A DNA stretch of 64,000 bases, taken from contig VTFK01000458.1 in the NCBI GenBank assembly GCA_009617715.1, positions 178,329-242,328 of the forward strand, in the 5' to 3' direction. Below, in pieces: positions 12,625 to 23,700 of this stretch. Every line of letters starts with the position of its first letter. Within the stretch, counting starts at the first letter, position 1. The stretch comes from Plectrocnemia conspersa. Lineage: Eukaryota; Arthropoda; Insecta; Trichoptera; Polycentropodidae. The notes under the pieces are model-generated. The model was not told the origin of the DNA. It ran no database searches and saw only the letters and a program-made list of their open reading frames with translations. The position numbers and the translations under genes were made by a program.

Positions 12625-13512
12625 TTATAAAGAATTTTCATCGGACTCTTCGCCGTTACTGATTGTCTTTTGCGTCGAATTGTAGTGTTCCCCCAAACCG
12701 AACATGTGCCTATGATACGTCAATATCAACGGTTCTTTAGAAGCGAACTCTTCGCCTTGCACGATCACCGAAGGAAGAGTAGATTGTACGATATGTATAG
12801 AACACTCGAGAACGGTAGACAGAGCTTTCAACTCGACGTGTCCGCCCCAAGCGTTGGTGTTCATAACGTCGTCGCAATACTTTTGAAACTGCTCTTCGCT
12901 CAACATATCACAACTGTCCAGATTGCACAAAAACGGTGCGAAATCATCTTTATTGTTTCGAATTTGATCTGCGGTGACTTTTCTCAGCTCGTTGACGGTC
13001 ATCTTGGGTCTGAGCGTCGCGGTTAATTGATGCGATACAGCACTATACAAGCAGTCTCCGTTAGAAGGTATCATATAAACCGTTAGATCCTTACTCTTCA
13101 AAGTCTCTTTAATTTTGTTCATCTCCACAATCCTAGGTCCGTTCCTGTTGGCCTTTTCTTGTTCCGCTATGAGTTTATCTCTCGCCGATTCTTCGGCCGC
13201 TTTCTTATCTCTCCTCCGCTGCGCTTTAGACACGCGTTGCTGCGGGTCGTTTGAAGTCTGATTCTCTTCTTGAACATCTTTGGGTTGTTCGCCGTTAGTG
13301 TGCAAGCGCGAAAAGTGCAATTCCTTTATGTGTGTCTGTTCCAAGTCGGACTCTAACCTCGAAATTAGTTGGTCTATTTCTCGCTTTTTCTTCTTGTCCG
13401 ATTTGCTTGAAGATTTTTTTAAGCTCTGTATACGATTTTGTAGCAGTCTTTTTTCGCGTCTGTGACGCTGAGCAATGTCTTCTTGTTCGATTTCCGGCTC
13501 CAATTCTAACAT
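12625..13512 (-). CDS. OTUD6B: OTU-domain deubiquitinase, OTUD6B-like
   Basis: Cysteine protease that removes ubiquitin from proteins. Read as a single coding exon of 295 residues from the ATG at 13512, giving MLELEPEIEQEDIAQRHRRE, which fits the family N-terminus. A GTG 33 nt upstream only extends the frame and is not a start. A basic coiled-coil region (about residues 15-130, with KSDKKKKREID and SKAQRRRDKKAAEE) precedes the OTU domain. The catalytic Asp/Cys box is PSNGDCLYSAV (Cys about 154), and the catalytic His is in GLGEHYNS (about 276). Length matches the family (about 290-320). The gene is divergent from the NDUFAF6 homologue. Upstream noncoding exons are possible, since a splice-acceptor-like CAG lies just before the start region. 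Confidence 0.92.
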   Translation of the reverse strand: MLELEPEIEQEDIAQRHRREKRLLQNRIQSLKKSSSKSDKKKKREIDQLISRLESDLEQTHIKELHFSRLHTNGEQPKDVQEENQTSNDPQQRVSKAQRRRDKKAAEESARDKLIAEQEKANRNGPRIVEMNKIKETLKSKDLTVYMIPSNGDCLYSAVSHQLTATLRPKMTVNELRKVTADQIRNNKDDFAPFLCNLDSCDMLSEEQFQKYCDDVMNTNAWGGHVELKALSTVLECSIHIVQSTLPSVIVQGEEFASKEPLILTYHRHMFGLGEHYNSTQKTISNGEESDENSL

Positions 13513-14378
13513 TGTGCGTACGGCTGGAGGGAACAAATTTGACACTAGCTCGGTGCTGCAAGTATAAAATAAATTTGACGTTTGTCGTCGACAATGATAA
13601 ACAATTTTTCAAAATCAGAACCTCTCTCAAAAAAACTTATATAACGAATAGGCGGCTTCTATAAAAAATGTCACAGGTTATTCGTTGTCATTGAGCAAGA
13701 CTTTTGTCTGTTTCACACTGTGGTTATAAAAATTTAAATCATTTTTCTGAATGAATCCAAAAGTATGACTTATTTAAATATTGCGTTGAAATTTACAATT
13801 TTTAATGATGAAATGTAATACAGTTAAAATCTATAAAAAAAAATGGCGATTATTAGGTATTAACTTTGCATATCAGTTATATAGTTAGCATATTCATAAC
13901 GTATCTGCCTAAACGTATTATCTTTTCATAGCACTTAGCACATATGCTTAAAATATAAAGTTAGTAAATGGGAAGTTTAAATAATTTCAAGTAATATCAA
14001 AGACAATTTGTAAATGTTATAATTGGTTATGTTAGTACAAAATATGACGATTTACTTTAGACAAATAGCTTAATAGTATATTAAAAATATATGTATTCAC
14101 TTTAAAAATGACTAAATGAATTAGCGACGTAGTAAGAAAATTTTCAAACTAGAAATAAAATATTGCAGTTTATTTGCCTGCGTAGTGAGAAAATTTACAT
14201 TTCACTCCTTAAATATGATGCTTAAAAAATTTAAAACCAATTATAAGCAATATGGTAGTTTTCTGAATAATCAGCTGATGTAAAGAATTGTTATATAAAA
14301 ATTAATTGTTTTAAATTAATTCAATTCAGATTAATATTTTTAATGTAGCAACATTAATAGAACTGTCATTCGTTAGAC
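13513..14378. promoter_or_regulatory. Shared divergent promoter region OTUD6B / NDUFAF6
   Basis: Two housekeeping genes start head to head about 870 bp apart, so their promoters must lie in this AT-rich interval. I see no TATA box or CpG cluster that can be assigned with confidence. No gene lies inside. Confidence 0.45.
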
Positions 14379-17300
14379 ATGTTCTATGTTAATTTGGTTA
14401 TGTTTCATAAAAATGGGCTTCAAAGACTCGTTTCGACGTCAAATAAAATTTCCCAACGAAATTCTTCCAATAGCTCGATGAAATATTGCATAGACGCAGT
14501 CAGGTGCGATTTATTTATTTATCCATAAAATTGTGCATAAAAGCATACCTAATATACTAAGATATGTTCAATCCAGGTAGACAGTGTGACTATGAAAATT
14601 TTGTGTCGACATTATTGCTCGATAAGAACATCGTACCGCCAGCTATGGTCGTCCGAGCGTTCAACGTTGAGATGTCTCGAGTTAAAGAAAACGTCTCCGA
14701 CGAGAATATCGGTTTGATGCGGTTTCAATTTTGGATTGACGCTTTAGAAAAAATATTTTCTAAAAACACTAATGTTCCAGCTCATCCAATTGCGCAAGAA
14801 TTGCATCGGGTATATATTTTCATTAGCTTATTATTATTCATATATCATATAATAGTTATTATTCATATTCATATATATTTTTAGGTGAGTCTCAATTGGA
14901 ATCTATCAAAGCGAAATCTAATGAGACTTATCAACAGTAGGAAGAATAATTTTTCAAAAAAATACTTCTTGAGTATAGAAGAGATGGAAAAATACTCGGA
15001 AGAATCAGTATCACCGCTTTATTACACAATTCTTGAATTAGCAAATATTAAAAACGTTCACGCAGATCATGCCGCTTCTCATATAGGCAAAGCTCAAGGT
15101 ATCACTAATTTATTGAGGTAAAATCAACTTATGGTGTATATATATCTTTGCGTTTTTTTCTTACATTTGCAAAAATATATAACTATAAATTAACGATAAT
15201 GTCACTATTTCTTCGGTGTTTATTAACAGTAGTCATATCAACGATGCTATTGAGTAATGGGATATTTTTTGTTTCAACATTTTCAACGGTCATAATGCGA
15301 CAATAGCAGTTAAAAACATCTGTAATGTGGTTCTAAAAATTTCGTTCTGAGAATTTAGATATTTTTTAATTTTTAACTCATTTAATTCGCACCTTAAAAA
15401 ACGCAAAGACTCATGGGGCAACCTGATATATAATAAAATTAATTTAATCGATTATTTTTTAGATCGGTTCAAGTTTCTGCTAAACAGAGAGTTGTCTTAT
15501 TACCTCAGGATATTTTGATGAAGCATAGTCTAAGCCAAGAGAGTATATTGAGAGGTGAATCTTCACAAAATCTCAAAGATGCTGTTTTCGATGTAGCTAC
15601 CAGAGCAAATCACCATATTTTAAAGGTTTAATATTTATTCTATTTCTTTCTTTGCAACATGACAAGCGTTAGTCCAATACGTTTAAACAAATACAAAGTA
15701 AGTAGTGAGACTCCTCTTTTTAACCAATCATCCATGAGATTAAGAAAATGTAATATGTTGATCAATCGGGATTTTAATTATATAATGATTATTAATTCCG
15801 ATTCCTCAGACATAATAGAAATTTAAAAACCCGAAAGTCCATATGAAATAACAAAAGTTATACTAGTCCTTATACTATTGGTTTATAAATATTCGGACTT
15901 CTTAGTGAATACATTGTATATTGCATTTGCCCTTGTTTGAATTTGGTCAAAAAAATGAATCTTAATGAAATAGAAATATTAAAAAAGGTAAAATGACGTT
16001 CTGACTCGAAACCAAAAATTCTTGGGTTATCTCTCAAAAAAAAAACCCTAATCTTTGCTGAAAATATTTTTTTAAACATGTAATTTTAGTCAAATCATAT
16101 CGAAATACATTTTCACCAGTGAAAATATTTATCTGACAGGTGCTAGTAAAATTATATGATTTCAAATTTATTTACCTCGACTACATATTTATTTTTCAGT
16201 AAAATTATATTTTCACTGGTGAATTCTAAATACATTTTCACCAATAAATATATATTTCTATTAGCGAAAATATAATTTAGTTGATAGGCGCTAGTGAAAT
16301 TATATGCTGCTCTAAAATGTCTATGAAACTCAATTTGACAGTTGTGAAACGTCCATTTGCTGTTCAAACCCAAACCTAACCTAATGAAAGTTCATTTGGT
16401 CAAGTCTAAAATACAAACTAAACTAAACTAAAAAGTACAGACAAACATCACATCTCGCATATTGCTCCATAGTTAGTCTGCACATATTACACTATGTTTT
16501 AAAAATATGATTTCTCACCTTACCGATATTACTACAGACTTCAGATATAAGGGTTGGTCTAAGTATATTCAAACCAAATTTTGGTGAATAGGATGGAGGA
16601 AAAACAATTATCTCTTCTCATACTGCAGTGGGAACGGGATAGTATTTCATTAAATGTCATGCATTTTTCTGGCCAAATTCAAAGGGGGGGAGGAGCAAAT
16701 TTCCGTCATAACAAAAACGCCTGGTTATCTAGCATAAGATATTTTATATCAATATTACGACTTACAATAAGTGAGAATCAAATAAAGCATATCTAAACCG
16801 AATTTTGAACAATAGGAGAGCGGCTATTGACCAAAATTCGGTTTGAATATACTTTGACCAATGCTCTAATATCAGAAATCCGTAGTAATATTGATAAGGA
16901 TAGCTAAGATATTTTTAAAACATAATATCAAAGTGCAGACTAACTATGGAGCAACATGCGAGGTGTGAAATATGTCTGTACTTTTTCTTTTACTTATTTT
17001 TCTCAAAGAGATGAGTTGGCTTAGTTTGTATCTTGCACTTGACACAATAAAAGTTCTAAAAATGTAATTAGTTTTAAAATTTTTAGAAGGTTAGTTTTGG
17101 GTTTGAACAGTAAATGGACGTATCGCAACTGTCAAATTAAGTTTCATAGACATTTTAAAGCAGCATATAATTTCACTACCGCCTATCAGTTAAATTATAT
17201 TTTCGCTAGTAGAAATATATATGTATCTACTGGTGAAAATGTATTTATACTTCACTAGTGAAAATATAATATCACTGAAAAATATACAATCACTGTAACA

Positions 17301-19024
17301 TTTATACATCGCATGTAAATAAATCATGATAAGTACATACATATGTAAATGTATATATTACTACCTATAGAAAAGTTGAAACCATGTAATTTTACTATCA
17401 CTTGCCACGGAAATTATATTTTTACTGGTAAATATATATGTACATCTACCGGTGAAAATGTATTCCGATATGATTTCACTGAAATGACTTGTTTTAAAAA
17501 ATATTTTCGGAATTGATTTGATATCCTAGAATTTCTGGTTTAGAATTAGGGATGTCATTTTAGTTTTTTTCAGGGAGGGGGGAGGGACAAAAGTTGTCCA
17601 ATCAGTGGTAATTATTTTAAATATTTCCATTTCATTAACATTTATAATTTTTCATTAAATGACATGTACTTTTCTGGCCAAATACAAAGGGGGTGCAAAT
17701 GATTCCACCCCCCCCCCTTTCCCAATGACATCCTTGATCATTACATACCATTGTGGGGACCACATATTTACGGTCACATACAGATATGGAATCGAAGAAT
17801 AAAATAGCTTCCCATATCGAATCAACCCCTCGCCGACGCGTCACGGATGTACTAATCAAGCGCGGCAAAGAAATAGGGGAGCTTTCGGGAACAGCGATAT
17901 AAAAATTAACAACCGTTATTTTAAGTCGTCTTAATTAAAATATTCTTCAGACAAGGCGATGAAACAGTTTCCCATGTCTAATCGACCCCTCGCCCACACA
18001 CGGATCTGCTAATCAAGTGCGACCAAAATTAGGGGAATCTGCAAACAGAGCAATAACATTTTACGTCTTCCTGGATTAAAAATAAACAAACTAGTTCGAA
18101 ACCGACAATCCCACGCAAAAAGGGAAACGACATCTTAATTTTAATATGTCACGGATTATTTTATAATAAAATCCAGGATGACGAATATTGCACCTTGCAA
18201 GGGAGACGATCGTGAGAAAAATTACACTTGCGTGAGGACCAAAAACCGTGGGAAACAGGACGATATTGCGCAATAATATTGACGGAAGTCTACTATATAA
18301 GGGGTTGGAGTTTCCAGACAAAGACACATCACTCTTGCCATCGGCACGGGAACAAGCAGCCTCACTGAAGTCCACCCTACGCCAGCGAAGACTTACGAGA
18401 CGCCTGCCTGGAACTTCATCCTGTCGCAGAACCCCTGGACATCACTTTTGCCATCGGCACAGGAACAAGCAGCCTCACTGAAGTCCACCCTACGCCAGCG
18501 AAGACTTACGAGTCGCCTGCCTGGAACTTCATCCTGTCGCAGAACTCCTGGACGTCCGCAAAGGGCATCCACCACAACAAGAACCGAGCTAAGATCAACC
18601 CTTTTGGAACGCGAGCCGAACAGCTGATATTTTGGCCATCCAGCATTATCTGTGAACTTCTCTCCAGAATTACGGCCAATAATTTAAATAAATCGTTGTC
18701 ACGTAATTTGTACAATTTAGTAGCTAATAAAAACCTACATTGGTGACCTACACCATATTTATAGTAATAAACCTTAACTGTATACAATACTTTGTTGAAG
18801 CTTAACTCCATTCATTTTATAATATTTAATTAATAAAATTTCAGGCTCGCAGTATTAGTGTACCATCAGAAGCAAGGGTCATATTTTTACCAGCTGTGGC
18901 AGTATCGTCGTATCTCAAGAAGCTCGAGAAACTGGATTTTTCATTATTCGATCCAAAAATAAATATTAGAAATTCAATTTTACCCATGTCACTATATTGG
19001 TACAAAATTCGATCAAAATATTAG
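14379..19024 (+). CDS. NDUFAF6: Mitochondrial complex I assembly factor 6 (phytoene/squalene synthase-like)
   Basis: Member of the squalene/phytoene synthase superfamily that in animals acts in mitochondrial assembly of NADH:ubiquinone oxidoreductase, not in lipid synthesis. Exons 14379-14503, 14581-14809, 14885-15117, 15463-15625 and 18845-19024 give about 309 residues. A second in-frame ATG at 14400 would give 302. The N-terminus is basic and Ser/Thr-rich (HKNGLQRLVSTSNK), as expected for a mitochondrial leader. Family signatures seen: YCIDAVRQCDYENF at the exon 1/2 join, ALRAFNVE-like VVRAFNVEMSRVK, and the strongly conserved HADHAASHIGKAQGI in exon 3. Exon 2 uses the second of two nearby AG acceptors, since the first would create a stop. 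The last intron (3.2 kb) holds a foldback element and an LTR. Confidence 0.9.
15930..17540. mobile_element. Foldback (long inverted-repeat) element in NDUFAF6 intron 4
   Basis: Two arms of roughly 0.65 kb face each other around a centre near 16570-16810. Matching inverted words include CATATTGCTCCATAGTTAGT (left, about 16458) and ACTAACTATGGAGCAACATG (right, about 16938). GTCCATTTGCTGTTCAAACC on the left has a diverged match on the right. The outermost arm portions carry many copies of a short motif built on TTTCACYAGTGAAAAT. No transposase is present. Related copies lie at 21430-21850, 27943-28990, 32370-32830 and elsewhere. Confidence 0.7.
17549..17739. mobile_element. Short element with CAGGGATGTCA-type ends
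   Basis: Opens with AGGGATGTCATTTTAG and closes with AATGACATCCTTG, the same inverted terminal motif seen at 21324-21425 and at the right end near 34778. The interior has a G-rich tract, a poly-C tract and the shared phrase TTTTCTGGCCAAATACAAAG. CAGGG-type termini suggest a non-autonomous hAT-like element. No target duplication was confirmed here. Confidence 0.5.
17752..18739 (+). mobile_element. Probable LTR of a retrotransposon (nearly solo) in NDUFAF6 intron 4
   Basis: The segment begins TGTGGGGACC and ends CTACA. It is followed directly by TTGGTGACC, a primer-binding-site-like sequence typical of gypsy-type elements. Inside are a TATA box (TATATAA, 18294-18300) and an AATAAA near 18687, in the order expected for U3-R-U5. 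No gag, pol or env frame follows, so only an LTR with a scrap of internal sequence remains. The left boundary is less certain than the right. Confidence 0.55.
18327..18552 (+). repeat. 113-bp tandem duplication inside the LTR
   Basis: Two direct copies (18327-18439 and 18440-18552) are nearly identical, both containing GCCATCGGCAC and AGTCCACCCTACGCCAGCGA and differing at only a few bases. The high identity indicates a recent duplication, probably in the R/U5 part just downstream of the TATA box. Confidence 0.85.
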
Positions 19025-20796
19025 TTTATTTGATAAATATCCTATGTACCTTTGTATACCTTTTTTGTAGATATTTTTTCGTATTAAATTATTTATAAAT
19101 ACTTTTGCGACTCAATGCAAATTTCCATTTATTACGTTTCATTGAAAGTTGTTTCTATCAGACGACTCCCGTGTCGTAAATTAACTTTGTCTGCATCCAT
19201 TAGAATACAATTATCAACGAAACCCATACATTGTCGATTAATATAATTAAAAAATGAAAATGTTACCTGTCGTTACAAGTCTACAATAAAATTATATGAT
19301 CGTTTGACGTCAGAAATATTTTTTCCTCAAATTTGCAATTTAAATGTGACCATTCCGCGGTGACTTTGCTTATTGGCGAGAAATTAAAAATCAAGAATGT
19401 TGATGGTTCATTCTTAAAAATATTAGCATTTTCATGATGATCACGGGACGTTTTGCGTTGTAATTTAAGAGATTTGTAAAACTTGATCTTTGTTTAAAAT
19501 AATACACTTTTGCAAACTGTTTACTTTATATCTATATAATATGTATTATCTAATTGTTTATGATATTTAATATGCGATGGTCAACTAGTCAAGAATTATC
19601 TAATTTGAATGTATAATGTGTTATTATTTTTGAACGAATGAGGGTTGAACTGCTATGTTCGTCCCGGTGTTTTTAACGAATGCGCTATTTTCTATTGATA
19701 CTCTACGGTAATCTATATTTTACAGCTATGTCAAATATTTTAACAAAAATAACAATGACAAAGAATGAATGGCATGTTGTTAGATCTAGTCTTGCTGCAT
19801 TTTCTCTGGCAGTTTAACAGCAGTTGCCTAACACCTCTACTTCAATAGCATTTTAGAACACGATTTTTATGTTTATTTTTTCAATATGGTCCATTTTTTT
19901 TTGAAGATTTTTATAAAAATTCATCATTTTTCAACACTTAATCTACAGGTATATTGCGCATGAATGCTATTACATAAAAGCTGGCGATTTTTCTCGCATA
20001 TAAAATGTTTCGCTAAAATATTTCAAGCGCCTTCAATTTACATTGTATTAAATTATTTATTTTTATTATTCACCATTTACTGTAGACTCCTAAGATGCTC
20101 TAAAAAGCACAACACTATTTTATAAAATCGAACTTATATTTTATTATAAATTTTTAGTCTTCGTTGAAAAAAAAATACAAGGACATAAATATGTTTTTTA
20201 ATCATTCATTAATCAATCGTTCATTGAAGAATGCGATCTTTGCAAGAGAGCCATAGCTCAAAAAATTGCTTATACAAATTTCTATCAATATTTATTGAAT
20301 CAGTATGTTTTAGTATTTCTACCAAGAAAGTACAAACCTATGTTCTTTTTAATAAAATATGTGTATTAGAATTATTGTTTTGATTATCTAATTCTGAAAA
20401 TTAATATGCAATGTAAATTAAATCAGTATTACCATATTCATATCGTAAAATACTAATTGAAAAGACGGAATTCATTCTTGAATCATGTTATAAATGAACC
20501 ATATTTGTAAACAACCTTAACAATCCATCTGCGTGTTGTTTGTGACCTGACTGCTGGGCAGTGCCTTTTTATTTGGATGTTATTGGATACAAGTGTAGAA
20601 AACTGGTAAACACCCATCGTAATCTGCATACTGGTCATCGTCTGATCTCGTGGAGGTGTGTTTATATCCACCAATAATGTCATTTTGTTATTTGCGTAAA
20701 CAAGGCGAGCAGACAAAACCGAGCGTCTCCACAGAAAACATTCAGTGTCTGTGAATAGATACACGAGACGAGTGAAACGCTCAACACTTTGGTCCA
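19025..20796. other. Intergenic NDUFAF6 to TAT
   Basis: AT-rich, with only short chance frames. The last 300 bases rise in GC content and probably include the 5' UTR and promoter of the tyrosine aminotransferase gene. No repeat with definable ends was seen. Confidence 0.4.
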
Positions 20797-23700
20797 ATGG
20801 TCATGACTCCTCGGAGTAAGAAGAGTCGGTGGGAGGTGCAGGCGTCCCCGGCAGCTCTCAACACTCACAATCCCATCAGGAGAATCGTAGACAGTCTCCA
20901 TGTGGAACCTAATCCGGAAAAACAATTGATAGCGCTATCCATAGGCAAGTATTTTTATTTATTGAATATTTTTTTATGAAATGAAGAAGTTTATTTAAAT
21001 ATATTATATTATAAAAAAATATGAGAAGAATCAGAATTAAATCATTAAAATTAAATAGTGTTGCAATTTTAAAGAAGTGTAAATAATATAACGTTCAGTT
21101 GCCTGGTTTTAAAATTAGTAGAATTATAATAAAAATATTACAATGGACGATGAGAGAAATGATATTTAATATATATCTGCTTTTATCAATTGTTACTCTA
21201 ATATTACAATATCATGTTTTAATTCCCCACTTTTTAAATTCACTCCGATTCATAAAAATGGTGATATTGCAAAGATAGAAAGTTCTGTCTCTGGCTAAAT
21301 TATTTCAAATGATTCTTCACATCAGGGTTGTCATTAAGGAGCATTTGCTCCCTTTTGAATTTGGCTAGAAAAATACATGTCATTTCATTAAATATAAATA
21401 TTAAAAATAGCTAAATTGACGTCCCTGATTCTAAACCAAAAATTCTCGGGTTATCCTTCAAAGAAAATCTAAAAAAACAGCTCAGAATCTATCCAAAAAA
21501 TATTTCATTTCGATGAAATCATATCGAAATACAATTTCAACGGGAGATATACATTTTTACCAGTGAAAATTGAAAATGATTTCAACTTTTCCACTTATAG
21601 TAATATATACATTTACATACTTATCATTATTTATTAACATGCTTTGTAAATATGTTACAGTGAACGTATTTTTCAGTAAAGTTACATTTTCACTAGTGAA
21701 GTCCAAATATATTTTCACCAGTAGATACATATTTTTATTAGGGAAAATATAATTTAGCTGATAAGCGCTAGTGAAATTATATGCTGCTCTAAAATGTCTA
21801 GGAAACTTAATTAGAAAGTTGCAAAACGTCCATTTGCTGTGCTAACCCCAACCCAACCTTTTTTTTTCACGCCTCTTTGCCAATTCGCCTATGCAATTAA
21901 CTGTACTATTTTTTAATACGCTGACAATGTATGTTGATCAATTCAGTGTCAGCTATAAGGAGCTGGTCCGATTCATTTTGTATAATTTTTTGTTTTGTTT
22001 TGTTTTATGTTACTTTTTGTTTTAGATCATTGTGTTACATTGGGTGTTACCTGTAATGTCATGATAATGGTATTTTATTAAATATAAATGCCTGCTTATT
22101 ATGTTTTATATTATTAAAACAAGAAAACTTATCAGGGAAAATGTGATCTCGATCGACCAGTCGATCGCGAAGCTATTTGCAATCGCCCGCGTTTTAGTTA
22201 GAGTTACGCCATAATCCGAGCTAAAACGTTTGTCTGAATAAATAATGGTATAAATCTGGAAAAAATAACGATAAAATGTGAGATTCATCAATATTTTATC
22301 AGTAGCAAGTCGCTCAAAAAGGTAGTAAAAAGGATGGCCACCTCTAGTATACAATAAAAAAATGATGTAACATGATATATTTAGTGATCAGAGTCTGTGA
22401 AATTTAACGATAATTGAGAAATCCTTTTTTTTTTTGGAAGTACTCATTGTAAAATTTTAGCAATAAATATTGGTTCATTCATCAATAAAGTTATTAAAAA
22501 TAAATCACATCATTGTTTGTGCATAATGTCATAAATAAATAACTTATTTATGACATTATGTAATATATTTTTAAAGCACTTAAAAATAATCGAGTCTAAA
22601 TAGGTTATTTTCCTGAACAGTAGCAGGTAGCGATATTCAACCAATCTAGAGATATGTTTCTTTTACGTGTATTTTGATTAGTGGTATAATTCTGAACGAC
22701 CATGATTCGTGTTTTTTTTTAAATTTCTATTGTGTCTAGAAGGTCGAAATTGGTATTATTTTTATAAATAAGATGTTCCTAGATATTCCCAATCTCACGG
22801 ATGAATAATTAAATTAAAATCGATCTAGGTCGTATATGGTGCCATATATTGTGAGCTGTAATAATAGTTTTTAATTAATAAAATACGTACAGATTTTGCT
22901 AATACTACTTACATAGTAGTTCTTAGTTGTGTTTATCCCGTTGTAATACATTGGGCTACCGTATCAACATAATATTTACAATGACAATGATGTTGCTGAA
23001 TACATTTCCCGCTCTTACCTACCCAATCAATGGACTATTGTCTATCCAAAAAACCATCCCAATTTACCAACAGGTTGGAATTATAATGTTTAAAGAGCAA
23101 AAATCTAATTTGTCACCATGAACATTCTTTTTGTTTTGTAAATGAAACGGAGAGTCATTGACAATTTTCTAATCTCTTAGTAACTAAACGGCATTGTGTT
23201 GTCTTAATAATATATTTTAAAATTTAGCATAAACCACAGTAGGTAGAATGCGAATAACAGGTATCCGGACCTATAATAAGTCGACGATTGGAACTGGTTG
23301 TCGGTAAAAATGGTGGAATTCCAATAAAACATACAGCCATTTGCGACGTTTCTTAGTCAAGGTCGGTTTGATGAGATGTGTTGAAAATTTGTATTAATAT
23401 CAACCGATAATCACGCTATAATCTGGTGCATAAATTATGATATTATATATCAAAATGGCGCTGTTTTTCATTGCTTGGCAATAAAAGGGTTAACGAGCCT
23501 TAGATAATTCAATACATTTAATATGCATGGCTTATTTAGCGACGTTAAGACTCAATCTCAAATTAAAACGGATGCAAGAGAAGAAATTGTCGTTATTTTT
23601 ATCATTAAAACACATTGCGCCAGAGTTAGCGCTTCTGTAAGTTTCTTAATCATATAAGCAATTTATACATACTACCTATTTACTTAATACAGATTCGTAA

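Noticed and set aside
13295..13664. Frames overlapping the OTUD6B coding region on both strands
   Set aside because: Shadows of the conserved OTUD6B coiled-coil frame, with no independent support.
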